DNA of 64,000 nucleotides from Deinococcus frigens DSM 12807. GTDB lineage: Bacteria; Deinococcota; Deinococci; Deinococcales; Deinococcaceae. Position 1 is the first letter of the stretch; every line of letters begins with the position of its first letter. A model generated the notes under the pieces. The model was not told the origin of the DNA. It did no database searches and saw nothing but the letters and a program-made list of their open reading frames with translations. The position numbers and the translations under genes are program-made. The DNA lies in contig NZ_JNIW01000017.1 of assembly GCF_000701425.1 (NCBI RefSeq), forward strand, positions 14,453 through 78,452. The letters run 5' to 3'. Below are positions 53,501 through 64,000 of the stretch, in pieces.

Positions 53501-54238
53501 ATGTTCAACCAAACTAACCTGAAACGGCCCGCCGCCTCTTTCGCCGCCGTCATCGGTCTGAGCCTGCTGCTGAGCGCCTGCGGCGGGGGTGGGGGCGCGC
53601 CCGAACCCGATCCCATCCCTGACCCCCAGCCCACCGAACAGTTGGGGCTGATCAAGGGGCAGATCGCGCCCAAGATCACCACCAAGGTCCGCGCCGAGGA
53701 GCCGCCGATCTCCACGACGGTCGATGCGGAAGGTAAATTCGACCTGCCGTTGCCGAACGCTCAGGCCATGGCGACGACCTATCAGGACAATCTGATCAAG
53801 GCTACAGATTTGTTTGGCCCCTGTGAAATGGTAGTCACTGACGCGCCCGCCTCGTTGGAAGTTCGCCCGATCAACAAATTACGCCTTGATAATGAAGCCA
53901 TTATCATCTCGCCGGTCAACCAGAACCCGGATATTTACAGCTACAAATCCTGGGTTTTTTCAGAGCAGGATGCCTCGTTTACTTTCAAAGGCAATTGCTT
54001 TGGCTTGGACGACGTGACCGCCAACGTGGTCCTGAAGCGTGGCTGGAACGTCTTCGACGCGCAGGTCAACACCAAGACCAAGAAAACCACTTACGCTCCG
54101 GCCACCACGCCCAAGCCGCTGGCCACGGATTACACGTCCTGGATCAAGTCCAGTGGGGGAACGTCAACGTCTGCCCAGTCACTCGGCGCGAACATTCTGG
54201 AACCCTGGAAGAACTTGCCCCAGTACCGCAACCGCTAA
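53501..54238 (+). CDS. Putative lipoprotein, paralogue of 21537-22229
   Basis: A 245-residue lipoprotein with signal AAVIGLSLLLSAC (Cys about 28) followed by a Gly/Pro/Glu/Asp spacer. The mature region shares a layout with the protein at 21537-22229: TVDAEGKFDLPLP, a cysteine in FGPCEMVVTDAPA, a second in FTFKGNCFGLDD, and VVLKRGWNVFDAQV. This suggests a family specific to this lineage. Function unknown. Base composition is less GC-rich in the middle (about 53800-53990). Confidence 0.68.
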   Translation: MFNQTNLKRPAASFAAVIGLSLLLSACGGGGGAPEPDPIPDPQPTEQLGLIKGQIAPKITTKVRAEEPPISTTVDAEGKFDLPLPNAQAMATTYQDNLIKATDLFGPCEMVVTDAPASLEVRPINKLRLDNEAIIISPVNQNPDIYSYKSWVFSEQDASFTFKGNCFGLDDVTANVVLKRGWNVFDAQVNTKTKKTTYAPATTPKPLATDYTSWIKSSGGTSTSAQSLGANILEPWKNLPQYRNR

Positions 54239-54252
54239 CACCGTATGACAGC

Positions 54253-54283
54253 AAAAACCCCCGCAGCTTAAGCGGGGGTTTTT
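54253..54283. terminator. Bidirectional terminator
   Basis: AAAAACCCCCGC pairs with GCGGGGGTTTTT (12 bp) between the lipoprotein and the convergent tRNA-Asn. Confidence 0.9.
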
Positions 54284-54287
54284 CTGG

Positions 54288-54362
54288 TGGCTCGGCAGGT
54301 AGGGGTCGAACCTACGACCATTCGATTAACAGTCGAACGCTCTGCCACTGAGCTACTGCCGA
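54288..54362 (-). tRNA. tRNA-Asn (GTT)
   Basis: A 75-nt cloverleaf on the minus strand: acceptor TCGGCAG/CTGCCGA, D arm GCTC/GAGC, anticodon stem TTCGA/TCGAA with loop CTGTTAA (anticodon GTT), T arm GTAGG-TTCGACC-CCTAC, G discriminator and encoded CCA. Confidence 0.96.
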
Positions 54363-54483
54363 ACACTGAACCTTCATGCGCTGGGCGCAAGGTGGCGGGC
54401 CGTTTCCGGCGCGAAAAAGATAGTACCATCCCCCCAGGGAACGCGCAAGCCCCGCCACAAAGCGCAGCGGAGACCACCCTGCC

Positions 54484-56337
54484 TCAGACCAGTTCCGCCT
54501 GCGCCTCCTGCTCCTGGCGGAATTGCAGCTCGTACAGATCACGGTACAGCCCACCCCGGGCCAGCAGTTCGGCATGGGTGCCGTCCTCGGTGACCTCCCC
54601 GGCATTCATGACCAGAATGCGGTCCGCGTTGCGGATGGTGGACAGGCGATGGGCAATGACGAAGGTGGTCCGGCGCAGCATCAGGCGTTCCAGCGCGGCC
54701 TGCACCAGAGACTCGGATTCGTTGTCCAGGGCGCTGGTGGCCTCGTCCAGAATTAAAATACGCGGGTCTTTCAGGATGGCGCGGGCGATGGCGACGCGCT
54801 GACGCTGCCCGCCCGACAGTTTGACGCCGCGCTCGCCCACCACCGTTTCGTAGCCGTGCTCGAAGGCGCGGATGAAATCGTCGGCGTTGGCGGCCTTTGC
54901 GGCAGCTTCCACCTCCTGCGGCGAGGCGTCGGGGCGGCCATACAGGATGTTCTCGCGCACGGTGCCGGAGAACAGCAGCGTTTCCTGTGGCACCAGGCCC
55001 ACCTGGGCGCGCAGGTCCTCCACGCCGTACTCGCGCACGTCCTGGCCGTCCATGCGCAGGGAGCCGCCGGTCACGTCCCAGAAGCGCGGAATCAGGTTAA
55101 CGAAGGTGGTCTTGCCCGCACCGCTGGGGCCGACCAGGGCCACCACCTGCCCGGCGGGCACATCCACATTGATGTGCCGCAGCACCGCCGCACCCACAAA
55201 TTCAGACCCGCCGTCGTAGGTACTGTCTCTATAAGTGAAGGTCACGTCGCGGAATTCCACGCGGCCCTCGGCGCGGGCCAGGGGCAGAGGTGCGGCGGGA
55301 GAGGGCAGGTCGCTGCGCTCGTCCATCAGCTCGAAGATGCGGCTCGATGCCCCCAGCGCCTCCTGAAACTGGTTGAAGATGCCGGTCAGCGCGGCCACCG
55401 TGCCGCCCACTTGCAGCGCGTAGATCAGGAAGGTGACCAGATTGCCAGGGGTCATGCTGCCGGTCATGACCTGCCGCCCGCCGTACCACAACACCACCGC
55501 CAGCGCCCCAAAGGTCAGGAAGCTCATCACGCCGCCCATCAGGGCCTGCAAGCGGGCACGGCGCAGGGCGGCCAGAAAGCTGACCAGGATGCCCTGGCCG
55601 TAGCGGTTGCGTTCGACGCCCTCGGCGGTAAAGCTCTGGACCACGCGCACGCCGCTGATGGCTTCCTCGGCGTTGGCGTTGGCGGCGGCCACGGCGTCCT
55701 GCACCTCGCGGCTGACCTTGCGGATGCGCCGCCCGATAAAAATGGCGGTGCCGATGATCAGCGGAATGACCGCCAGCGTGAGCAGGCTGAGGCGGGCACT
55801 GGTCAGGATCAGCAGAATGACGGCCCCGATCAGGCTGACCGACTGCGCTGCCAGTTGCGCCAGCGCCGTGCTGGTCACGGTCTGCACGGTGCCCACGTCT
55901 GCCGTCAGGCGGCTGGTCAGGTCTCCGGTCTTGTGGTCCCCGAAAAAGCGCGGCGAAAGGGTGAGCAGGTGCGAGAACAGCGAGCGCCGCAGGTCCGCCA
56001 CCACGCCCGCCCCCACCCGTGAGAGCAGGTACGACTGCGCCGCCCCGAACAGCGACGACAGCGCAAAGATGCCCAGCAGCAGCAGCACGGTGCGGTCCAG
56101 CGGGCTGGTGTCGGTGCTGCCCACCTTCAGAAAGGAGGCGTCGATCAGCCGCCCGAACAGCAGCGGGAAGACCAGATTCAGGCCGCTGGAAATCAGCGTA
56201 GCCAGCGCGCCCAGAATAAAGATGACCCGGTACGGCCTGGCGTAGGCCAGCAGCCGCACCAGTTGTTTGGGATCACGTTTGGGACGCGGCGCGTCGGGAT
56301 CGAAGGTGGAGGCGGCACGGCCAGGGCGCGAGAACAT
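54484..56337 (-). CDS. ABC exporter (MsbA-like, homodimeric)
   Basis: A 617-residue half-transporter with complete motifs: Walker A GPSGAGKTTF, signature LSGGQRQR, Walker B ILILDEATSALD, H-loop IAHRLSTI. Six membrane helices precede the NBD. All catalytic residues are present, so a homodimer is likely, unlike the pair at 42.4-46.1 kb. Role may be lipid or peptide export. Confidence 0.9.
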   Translation of the reverse strand: MFSRPGRAASTFDPDAPRPKRDPKQLVRLLAYARPYRVIFILGALATLISSGLNLVFPLLFGRLIDASFLKVGSTDTSPLDRTVLLLLGIFALSSLFGAAQSYLLSRVGAGVVADLRRSLFSHLLTLSPRFFGDHKTGDLTSRLTADVGTVQTVTSTALAQLAAQSVSLIGAVILLILTSARLSLLTLAVIPLIIGTAIFIGRRIRKVSREVQDAVAAANANAEEAISGVRVVQSFTAEGVERNRYGQGILVSFLAALRRARLQALMGGVMSFLTFGALAVVLWYGGRQVMTGSMTPGNLVTFLIYALQVGGTVAALTGIFNQFQEALGASSRIFELMDERSDLPSPAAPLPLARAEGRVEFRDVTFTYRDSTYDGGSEFVGAAVLRHINVDVPAGQVVALVGPSGAGKTTFVNLIPRFWDVTGGSLRMDGQDVREYGVEDLRAQVGLVPQETLLFSGTVRENILYGRPDASPQEVEAAAKAANADDFIRAFEHGYETVVGERGVKLSGGQRQRVAIARAILKDPRILILDEATSALDNESESLVQAALERLMLRRTTFVIAHRLSTIRNADRILVMNAGEVTEDGTHAELLARGGLYRDLYELQFRQEQEAQAELV

Positions 56338-56343
56338 GCCATC

Positions 56344-56349
56344 AGGCTA
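56344..56349 (-). promoter_or_regulatory. Leaderless -10 box
   Basis: TAGCCT on the minus strand, 6 nt before the ATG at 56337. Confidence 0.58.
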
Positions 56350-56611
56350 CGCCTGTGCGGGGAGCCAGATGGCTGCAAGGGTGACCGAAGCATGAGCCGG
56401 GCGAGGCCGAACTCGACGCGCGCCCGATGACGGCTTCCCCCTCTCTGACACAGGATTCACCGGGGGCAGCGTGAATGCCCGGACGGCTGTCCCACGGACG
56501 CAGTTTTGTGCGTGACAGAGCTGAAGGGACAGCGGAAGACCGGGAGAGACCCGGCCCGCGCGGTCCTCACGTTTCCTTGCCCGTCTGGAGGCGGCCCCGG
56601 CGATTGGGGGG

Positions 56612-56617
56612 TACACT
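56612..56617 (+). promoter_or_regulatory. Leaderless -10 box
   Basis: TACACT, 8 nt before the ATG at 56626. Confidence 0.52.
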
Positions 56618-56625
56618 GGCGGGTG

Positions 56626-57348
56626 ATGACTGATCTTTCCCCCCTCCGTCGCCTGCACCGCGTTCAGGAACTTGACCTTGGTCTTGACCGTCTGCGCGAC
56701 GAGGAACAGAATTTTCCCGACGACCTGCGGGCGGCCCGTACCGAGCAAGAACGCCTCAACAACGAACTGGAGGACACCGAGATCACCCTCGAAGGTGTGG
56801 ACAGGCGCGTGCGTCAGCAGGAGCAGGATCTGGGCGGCACCCGCGAGCAGATGGCGCGGGCCGCCGAGGAGCAGGAAAAGAACGCCTTCGACGCCCGCGC
56901 CCAGAGCCAGTACGGCAGCCGGATCCAGCAGCTCGGCGAGCGCGCCGACGAGATGGAAGAGGACCTGCTGCCCCTGCGCGAACGCCAGCGCGAGCTGAAC
57001 GAGCGCGCCACCGGCCTGCGCGCCCAGCACCGCGCCCTGCGCCCCGGCCTGGGCAAGATGGAGGACAAGGACGACGTGCGTATCCAGGACCTGCGCGCCC
57101 AGGGCGAGGCAGACCGCCAGGAACGCGCCACGCTGGTCAGCGACCTGGACGCCCGCACCGTGCGCGAATACGACATGATCCGCAAGGCCAAAAAGGGCCT
57201 GGGCGTGGTGGAGGTCAGGAGCGGGCGCTGCACCGGCTGCAACGTGGTGTTGCCGGTCAACGTACAGCAAAAAGCCGCGCTGGGCAAGCTGCCGCCCGTG
57301 AAATGCCCGTCTTGTGGGCGCTTTCTGATCCGCTTGGATCTGGAGTAG
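56626..57348 (+). CDS. Coiled-coil protein with C4 zinc ribbon
   Basis: A 240-residue protein of the zinc-ribbon (zf-RING_7/DUF164) group: long coiled coil from about residue 10 to 185, then CTGCNVVLP...VKCPSCGRF, a four-cysteine zinc ribbon. Members are nucleic-acid-associated proteins of unknown role. The frame is open to 56506, but the -10 box fixes the start at 56626. Confidence 0.82.
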   Translation: MTDLSPLRRLHRVQELDLGLDRLRDEEQNFPDDLRAARTEQERLNNELEDTEITLEGVDRRVRQQEQDLGGTREQMARAAEEQEKNAFDARAQSQYGSRIQQLGERADEMEEDLLPLRERQRELNERATGLRAQHRALRPGLGKMEDKDDVRIQDLRAQGEADRQERATLVSDLDARTVREYDMIRKAKKGLGVVEVRSGRCTGCNVVLPVNVQQKAALGKLPPVKCPSCGRFLIRLDLE

Positions 57349-57399
57349 GCGGCGTGGAGTAGGCGGCGGCAGCTAGACCGTTTGACGGTCAGACCGCCC

Positions 57400-58392
57400 C
57401 TAGAACCCCGCTTCCCCGAACACCCGCCGAATCTCCGCTTTCCGCAGGCCCGATCCCAGCAGCGTCAGCAGCAGGATGCGGGCCTTGTGGGCATTCAGGA
57501 AGCTGGCGGGAATGGCCCCGGCCTCCACCAGTGTCGCGCCGCCGCCCGCGTAGCCGTAGACCGGCAGCACCGGCCCGGCGTGCGTGCGGGTGGCGATGAC
57601 CACGGGCTGCTCGGTGGCCGCGATCAGGGGCAGCAGTTCGGCGGGCAGGTTGCCGGTGCCCAGGGCAGCGATCACGATGCCGTCCGCCCCGGCCTGCGCC
57701 CCGGCGTAGCCCTCGCCGCGCCAGCCCGCGTAGGCGTACAGAATGTCCACGCGGGCATTCAGGCTGTGCGGCGCGTAGGTGCGGCGCTGTTCCGGGGTGG
57801 CGAAGAAACGGACATGGGCCGCGTCCTCTGTGCGATCAATCCGTCCAATCGGGCCGGGATAGCCGCCAAACGCGTCCACGGCGGTGGTATGCACCTTGGT
57901 CACGGTGCGCGCGTCGAAGATGTCGCCGCCAAAGATCACCAGCGGGCCGCGTCCGGCACTCTGCGGATGCAGCGCCACCCCGGCGGCGTCCAGCAGGTTG
58001 GCCGGGCCGTCCCAGGACACCTCTCCCGCGTGCCGCATGCTGCCGGTCAGGACCACGGGGGTGGGCGTCGAGAGCAGCAGGTGCAGCGCGAAGGCGGTTT
58101 CCTCCAGCGTGTCGGTGCCGTGAGTCACGACCATTCCATCAAAAGACGTGCCGTCATGCTCTGGCGCGAGCCTTGCGATCAGCCCGGCCAGTTCCAGCAT
58201 GTGCGCGGGCGTGATGTGCGGGCTGGGCAGGTTCAGGGGCTGGAAGTCGTGGACCTGCACGTCTGTCAGGCCCGGCACGCTGGGGGCCTGCTGCGGGGTC
58301 AGGCCGCGCCCGTCGGGGCTGGGACGGCTGGCGATGGTGCCGCCGGTATGGATCACCGCGAGACGCTTGATGGAACGCTGCATACGGGGCAT
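57400..58392 (-). CDS. ansA: L-asparaginase
   Basis: A 330-residue type I/II asparaginase: IHTGGTIASRPSPDG with the first catalytic Thr and VVTHGTDTLEETAF with the second Thr-Asp pair, plus VVLTGSMRHAGEVSWDG. No signal peptide, so cytoplasmic. Possible later starts at the third-position Met (58383). Confidence 0.88.
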   Translation of the reverse strand: MPRMQRSIKRLAVIHTGGTIASRPSPDGRGLTPQQAPSVPGLTDVQVHDFQPLNLPSPHITPAHMLELAGLIARLAPEHDGTSFDGMVVTHGTDTLEETAFALHLLLSTPTPVVLTGSMRHAGEVSWDGPANLLDAAGVALHPQSAGRGPLVIFGGDIFDARTVTKVHTTAVDAFGGYPGPIGRIDRTEDAAHVRFFATPEQRRTYAPHSLNARVDILYAYAGWRGEGYAGAQAGADGIVIAALGTGNLPAELLPLIAATEQPVVIATRTHAGPVLPVYGYAGGGATLVEAGAIPASFLNAHKARILLLTLLGSGLRKAEIRRVFGEAGF

Positions 58393-58473
58393 TGTGGGGC
58401 CTGCCGGGGTGCGTGGGCCACAGGTCTGAGCAGAGGTCTGACCAGCGCCTCACGGGACACAAATTCCGTGTAC

Positions 58474-58479
58474 TACACT
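58474..58479 (+). promoter_or_regulatory. -10 box of glmU
   Basis: TACACT, 19 nt before the ATG at 58499; a short leader carries AAGGTGA as ribosome-binding site. Confidence 0.4.
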
Positions 58480-58498
58480 GGCGCAAAGGTGAAATGAA

Positions 58499-59974
58499 AT
58501 GACTGTAACTTTACGTCCACTGGACGTGGTGATCCTTGCGGCGGGTCAGGGAACCCGCATGAATTCTGCCCTGCCCAAAGTGCTGCACCCCGTCGCGGGC
58601 CGCCCGATGGTGGCCTGGGCCGTGAGGGCGGCGCGCAAACTGAATGCACGCAACGTGGTGGTGGTGACGGGGCACGGCGCGGAGCAGGTGGAAACGGCGC
58701 TGGAAGGTCAGGGCGTGATCTTTGCCCGCCAGGAACAGCGCCTGGGAACCGGCCACGCCTTCATCTGCGGCATCGACGCCCTGGATGACCACAAACGAGC
58801 GGATGTGCTGGTCCTGTACGGCGACACGCCGCTGCTGCGCCCCACAACCCTGGAGGCCATGCTGGAGGACCACCGCGCGCGGGGCAGCGCCCTGACCCTC
58901 CTGACCGGGGAACTGCCCGACGCCACCGGCTACGGGCGGATCATCCGCGACGAACACGGCGATGTGGCGCGGATCGTGGAGCAAAAGGACGCCACGTCCG
59001 AGGAGGAACAGGTGGGCGAGTTCAACAGCGGCGTGTACCTGATGGACTCGCGCGCCGCCGATCTGGCACACCGCATCGGCAACGACAACGCGGCGGGCGA
59101 GTATTACCTGACCGATCTGCTGGGGCTGTACCGCGCCGAGGGCGAGGCCGCCCACGCCTTTAAGCTCAGCGATCCCGACGAGGTGATGGGCGCGAATGAC
59201 CGCGCGGGCCTGGCCGAACTGGAGGCGATCCTGCGCCGCCGCATCAATGCCCGGCACATGCGGGCGGGCGTGACCCTGCAAGCCCCCGATACCATTCGTA
59301 TTCAGGACAGCGTAAAGATCGCCCGCGACGTGACCCTGGAACCCGGCGTAATCCTGCGCGGCCAGACCGTGTTAAGCGGCGGCGTGACGGTGGGTGCCTA
59401 CAGCGTCATCACCGACAGCGTGCTGGAGACTGGCGTGGTCATCAAGGCGCACAGCGTCCTGGAGGGCGCGCACGTCGGCGCGAGCAGCGATGTCGGCCCC
59501 TTTGCCCGCCTGCGCCCCGGCAGCGTGCTGGGAGAAGGCGTGCATATCGGCAACTTCGTGGAGACCAAGAACGCGCGGCTGGACGCCGGGGTCAAGGCCG
59601 GACACCTGGCCTACCTGGGCGACGTGACCATCGGCGCGGAAACCAACGTCGGCGCGGGAACCATCGTCGCCAATTACGACGGCATTAACAAGCATCCCAG
59701 CGTGATCGGCGCGGGCGTCTTCATCGGCAGCAACAGCACCATCATCGCCCCGCGCACGGTGGGCGACGCCGCCTTTATCGCCGCCGGGAGCGCCGTCCAC
59801 GACGACGTCCCCGAGGGCGCAATGGCCGTGGCGCGCGGCAAGCAGCGCAACATCGAGGGCTGGTCCCGGCGCTACTGGGGCGGCATGCGCGGCAAGATGC
59901 AGAAGAAACTGCCGTGGCTGGCGCGCTGGCTGGAGCGGCAGGAGGAGGGCGAACAAGGAGGAGGGGGCCAGTGA
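58499..59974 (+). CDS. glmU: Bifunctional UDP-GlcNAc pyrophosphorylase / GlcN-1-P acetyltransferase
   Basis: A 491-residue GlmU. N-terminal uridyltransferase with [21 protein letters not shown] and [11 protein letters not shown]-terminal left-handed beta helix acetyltransferase with [29 protein letters not shown] and [16 protein letters not shown]. It makes UDP-GlcNAc for peptidoglycan and surface glycans. Long Gln/Glu/Gly tail at the end. Confidence 0.95.
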   Translation: MTVTLRPLDVVILAAGQGTRMNSALPKVLHPVAGRPMVAWAVRAARKLNARNVVVVTGHGAEQVETALEGQGVIFARQEQRLGTGHAFICGIDALDDHKRADVLVLYGDTPLLRPTTLEAMLEDHRARGSALTLLTGELPDATGYGRIIRDEHGDVARIVEQKDATSEEEQVGEFNSGVYLMDSRAADLAHRIGNDNAAGEYYLTDLLGLYRAEGEAAHAFKLSDPDEVMGANDRAGLAELEAILRRRINARHMRAGVTLQAPDTIRIQDSVKIARDVTLEPGVILRGQTVLSGGVTVGAYSVITDSVLETGVVIKAHSVLEGAHVGASSDVGPFARLRPGSVLGEGVHIGNFVETKNARLDAGVKAGHLAYLGDVTIGAETNVGAGTIVANYDGINKHPSVIGAGVFIGSNSTIIAPRTVGDAAFIAAGSAVHDDVPEGAMAVARGKQRNIEGWSRRYWGGMRGKMQKKLPWLARWLERQEEGEQGGGGQ

Positions 59975-60013
59975 CGCGAATCACGGCCCCCGCTCACCCT
60001 CTCAATTTTCGAT

Positions 60014-60643
<630 letters not shown>

Positions 60644-60649
60644 CCGGCC

Positions 60650-60655
60650 AGTATG
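60650..60655 (-). promoter_or_regulatory. Leaderless -10 box of folE
   Basis: CATACT on the minus strand, 6 nt before the ATG at 60643. Confidence 0.5.
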
Positions 60656-60744
60656 GCCCCTCATGAGACGGACCGAACGTAATGTAGGGCCAAAAGCAGC
60701 AGGCCGCCCCCGAACCCCGGCAGGCAGCCTCTCCCCCATTTGTG

Positions 60745-62694
<1,950 letters not shown>

Positions 62695-62718
62695 ATAGTC
62701 AACTCCTGTATTCGACCC

Positions 62719-62809
62719 AAAAAAGCCCGATCTGACCGCACTCCAGCACAACGCCTGAAAACCGGGTAAGGGCTTTCAGGCGCGTGGAGTTCGCGTGTTC
62801 AGACCGGGC
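62719..62809 (-). promoter_or_regulatory. Candidate thrS attenuator (nested terminator hairpin)
   Basis: Minus-strand RNA folds as three nested stems: outer GCCCGGTCTGA/TCAGATCGGGC (62809-62799 with 62735-62725), middle ACTCCA/TGGAGT (62790-62785 with 62745-62740), inner GCCTGAAA/TTTTCAGGC around 62782-62753. Six T follow the outer stem (62724-62719), 24 nt before the thrS ATG. The leader-peptide reading frame runs through the 5' arms and its stop lies in the inner stem. Confidence 0.6.
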
Positions 62810-62874
62810 CGTTCAGACATTCGCAGCCACACGCCTACCATCACCAGATCGGAGTGATGGACGCGCGGCTTCAT
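62776..62874 (-). CDS. Leaderless leader peptide of thrS (32 codons)
   Basis: ATG at 62874 lies 6 nt after TATCTT (62886-62881). The frame begins MKPRVHHSD and ends LNTRTPRA, placing two Thr codons (ACG, ACT) seven to four codons before the stop, on the 5' arms of the terminator. A ribosome stalled there for lack of Thr-tRNA would cover the 5' arms and allow read-through into thrS. Two Thr codons are few for a classic leader peptide. The same ATG overlaps the stop of the preceding tiny ORF. Confidence 0.5.
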   Translation of the reverse strand: MKPRVHHSDLVMVGVWLRMSERPGLNTRTPRA

Positions 62875-63029
62875 GGGGGCAAGATAGCGGGTCGGGGGCG
62901 AGGGGAGCAAGCTGGGGCGACGCTGTGGTTCAAGAGCGCGCCGCGCCACTGCACCTTGCGCCACAGCCACCCGTTCCAGACCGTGAGCAGCAGGCCCAGA
63001 ACGGTGACGGTAAATCGCAACTCCTGCAT
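62871..63029 (-). CDS. Possible small membrane protein, 52 aa
   Basis: ATG at 63029 opens MQELRFTVTVLGLLLTVWNG, a single hydrophobic helix, then a basic tail (WRKVQWRG). Its TGA overlaps the leader-peptide ATG (ATGA). No ribosome-binding site. Supported only by composition and overlap. Confidence 0.35.
   Translation of the reverse strand: MQELRFTVTVLGLLLTVWNGWLWRKVQWRGALLNHSVAPACSPRPRPAILPP
62881..62886 (-). promoter_or_regulatory. Leaderless -10 box of the thrS leader
   Basis: TATCTT on the minus strand, 6 nt before the ATG at 62874. Confidence 0.45.
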
Positions 63030-63044
63030 TTGCACCGGCTGGGG

Positions 63045-63200
63045 TCAGGGCAAAAAGACCGCCGCGACGAAGAGGTTGGAATCCCCAACCTTCTGGTGCG
63101 CAGCGCCCGCGTCATCCAGCGGTTCTGGGGCGTGTTTGACGAGGAGGACGCTGCCCACGACAGCCAGCGCACGCCTCGCACCATCAGCGGCACGCTTCAC
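63045..63200 (-). CDS. Possible small protein, 51 aa
   Basis: GTG at 63200 overlaps the TGA of the upstream gene by 4 nt (GTGA). Composition reads as protein: RRALAVVGSVLLVKHAPEPL and a hydrophobic end NLFVAAVFLP. No homologue recognised. Confidence 0.4.
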   Translation of the reverse strand: MKRAADGARRALAVVGSVLLVKHAPEPLDDAGAAHQKVGDSNLFVAAVFLP

Positions 63201-63727
63201 GCCGCATTCCGCAGAGCTTTGGGGAGGAGGGCGAAGGTGGCCTGGGGTCGGTGAAACCAGGTGACCAGGCAAGCGACAAAACCCACAACGAGCATTGCGG
63301 TCCAGTCCCGCACGGCATCGCGCATAAAAAGCTGGACCAGAACCAACGAGAGGGGGCCGGAGAACGCGCCCAGCCCTCGCCACAGGATTACGGCTGCCAC
63401 CCTGGAAAATCGCCTGACCACGAACCGTTCGACGCTCGCTGTTATCACGTAAAAAGCCCACCACAGGACAGACGGCAGCCAACTGAAGACACGGTCCACC
63501 CACCAGTCGGCCAGCGGCAGAAAGATGATGAATACGTAGCTCAGGACGACAAGAGAACGCCACCACCCACGTGGATAAAAGCCCTCTGTCAGTGCACGCC
63601 AGGTGGCCGGGTCCACCTTCAGCCCATCCACCTCTGCCCGCGTGAAGTGCGATTCTTCCAACCTGCGCCTAACCTCCCGCGAGTCGCCTAGCGCGTGCAG
63701 CGCCGCCGCTTCAGCATCCGGATGACC
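63197..63727 (-). pseudogene. Membrane protein truncated at its 5' end by an IS element
   Basis: The visible protein is 3' only. Its frame reads coding sequence up to position 63727 (HPDAEAAALHALGDSREVRRR then LEESHFTRAEVDGLK) and is then cut by a TGA at 63730-63728, where an IS4-type element begins. Three to four hydrophobic helices follow (WRSLVVLSYVFIIFLPLADW, VLWWAFYVITAS, LVLVQLFM, AMLVVGFVACLVTW). The helical charged prefix before the first helix resembles HAAS/permease-prefix domains, tentatively. A TTG at 63661 gives a shorter reading that ignores this coding extension. Confidence 0.65.
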
Positions 63728-63728
63728 T

Positions 63729-64000
63729 CAGTACCCGACACTTTTCGAGGGGGCTTGAAATCCGTCGTCCAATACGCGAAAACAGAGCGCGTCTCCCGTT
63801 GCCCTGAAATCGTTCAGTCTGTGCTTCGTTTCCCACTTCCCCCAATACCGCAAGAATCAGGTGGAACTGCTCGCCTTGCTCGTCCTGGCCTTGATTGGAG
63901 CCAAAGACGTTCGCCACGCGGCACTGGCCGAGCGTTGCCCTGGCAACGCTCAAACGGCTTCCGTCATCCGCCAGATCGAGCGATTCTTTCACCAGCATCC
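63729..64000 (+). mobile_element. Left end of an IS4-family insertion sequence
   Basis: The element begins near CAGTACCCGACACTTTT (63729-63745) and leaves the window at the right edge. It interrupts the gene on the other strand and contains the 5' part of a transposase. The second inverted repeat and any target duplication are outside the window. Confidence 0.7.
63804..64000 (+). CDS. IS4-family transposase, N-terminal part
   Basis: Partial, continues past the window. The frame reads LCFVSHFPQYRKNQVELLALLV then LALIGAKDVRHAALAERCPG and ASVIRQIERFFHQH, the N-terminal region of IS4 transposases. No ATG, GTG or TTG is in frame between the preceding stop (near 63757) and this segment; I set the start at a CTG (63804) as a placeholder. 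Confidence 0.68.
   Translation, partial: MKSFSLCFVSHFPQYRKNQVELLALLVLALIGAKDVRHAALAERCPGNAQTASVIRQIERFFHQH

Noticed and set aside
62719..62886. T-box riboswitch for thrS
   Set aside because: No T-box core sequence, no stem I landmarks; the loop near 62765 has an ACC by chance.
63661..63661. TTG at 63661 as the true start of the membrane protein
   Set aside because: Clear coding sequence continues upstream to the IS boundary, so the gene is truncated.

Overview
The window looks like a stretch of a Deinococcus chromosome. The inference rests on high GC with strong G/C preference at third codon positions, a bacillithiol synthase (BshC), an Omp85 protein with a long POTRA region, a homoaconitase-type dehydratase, DUF4384/LGFP-type exported proteins, and more than twenty genes whose start codon lies 5-9 nt after a TANNNT (or CATACT) -10 box, the leaderless arrangement known from Deinococcus. 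No ribosomal operon, prophage or CRISPR array is visible.

Layout, left to right. 1-10.2 kb: the 5' end of an AAC(3)-type acetyltransferase, the aconitase-family large subunit, two hypothetical genes, a tandem DinB pair overlapping dut, a class III aminotransferase, a WecG/TagA glycosyltransferase diverging from a Crp/FNR regulator, and bshC. 10.2-22.7 kb: a copper/heavy-metal P-type ATPase split by one in-frame stop, ftsY preceded by a leaderless upstream ORF, an orphan NarL-type kinase, an mrp-SufR-like pair, a 2'-5' RNA ligase-like gene, tRNA-Trp, an OmpR-type two-component pair, and a lipoprotein whose signal peptide seems frameshifted. 22.7-31.7 kb: rplU-rpmA, an NmrA-type oxidoreductase with an Rrf2 regulator and two matching operators, rpmE, tdk, glgC, divergent miaA/hsp20, a DcrB-like exported protein, nspC and a deaminase. 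31.7-42.4 kb: a DUF4384 exported protein, DUF554, a small HTH gene behind a 15-bp VNTR, a tightly overlapping yggS-divIVA-P450-kinase operon, a repeat element and bamA.

42.4-57.3 kb: a heterodimeric ABC exporter with complementary degenerate ATP sites, a cyclophilin lipoprotein, an S4-DUF1684 pair, a three-gene secreted operon (Ig/cohesin-like lipoprotein, small exported protein, dockerin protein), an M16 protease, a second lipoprotein of the 21.5-kb type, tRNA-Asn, a homodimeric ABC exporter and a zinc-ribbon coiled-coil protein. 57.4-64 kb: ansA, glmU, folE, thrS with a candidate leader-peptide attenuator, two tiny overlapping ORFs, a membrane-protein gene truncated at its 5' end by an IS4-family element, and the left end of that element.

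The most promising undescribed items are the cohesin-like/dockerin operon, the thrS leader peptide with its nested terminator, the leaderless uORF coupled to ftsY, and the Rrf2 operator pair. All functional calls come from reading the translated sequence; no database search was run.
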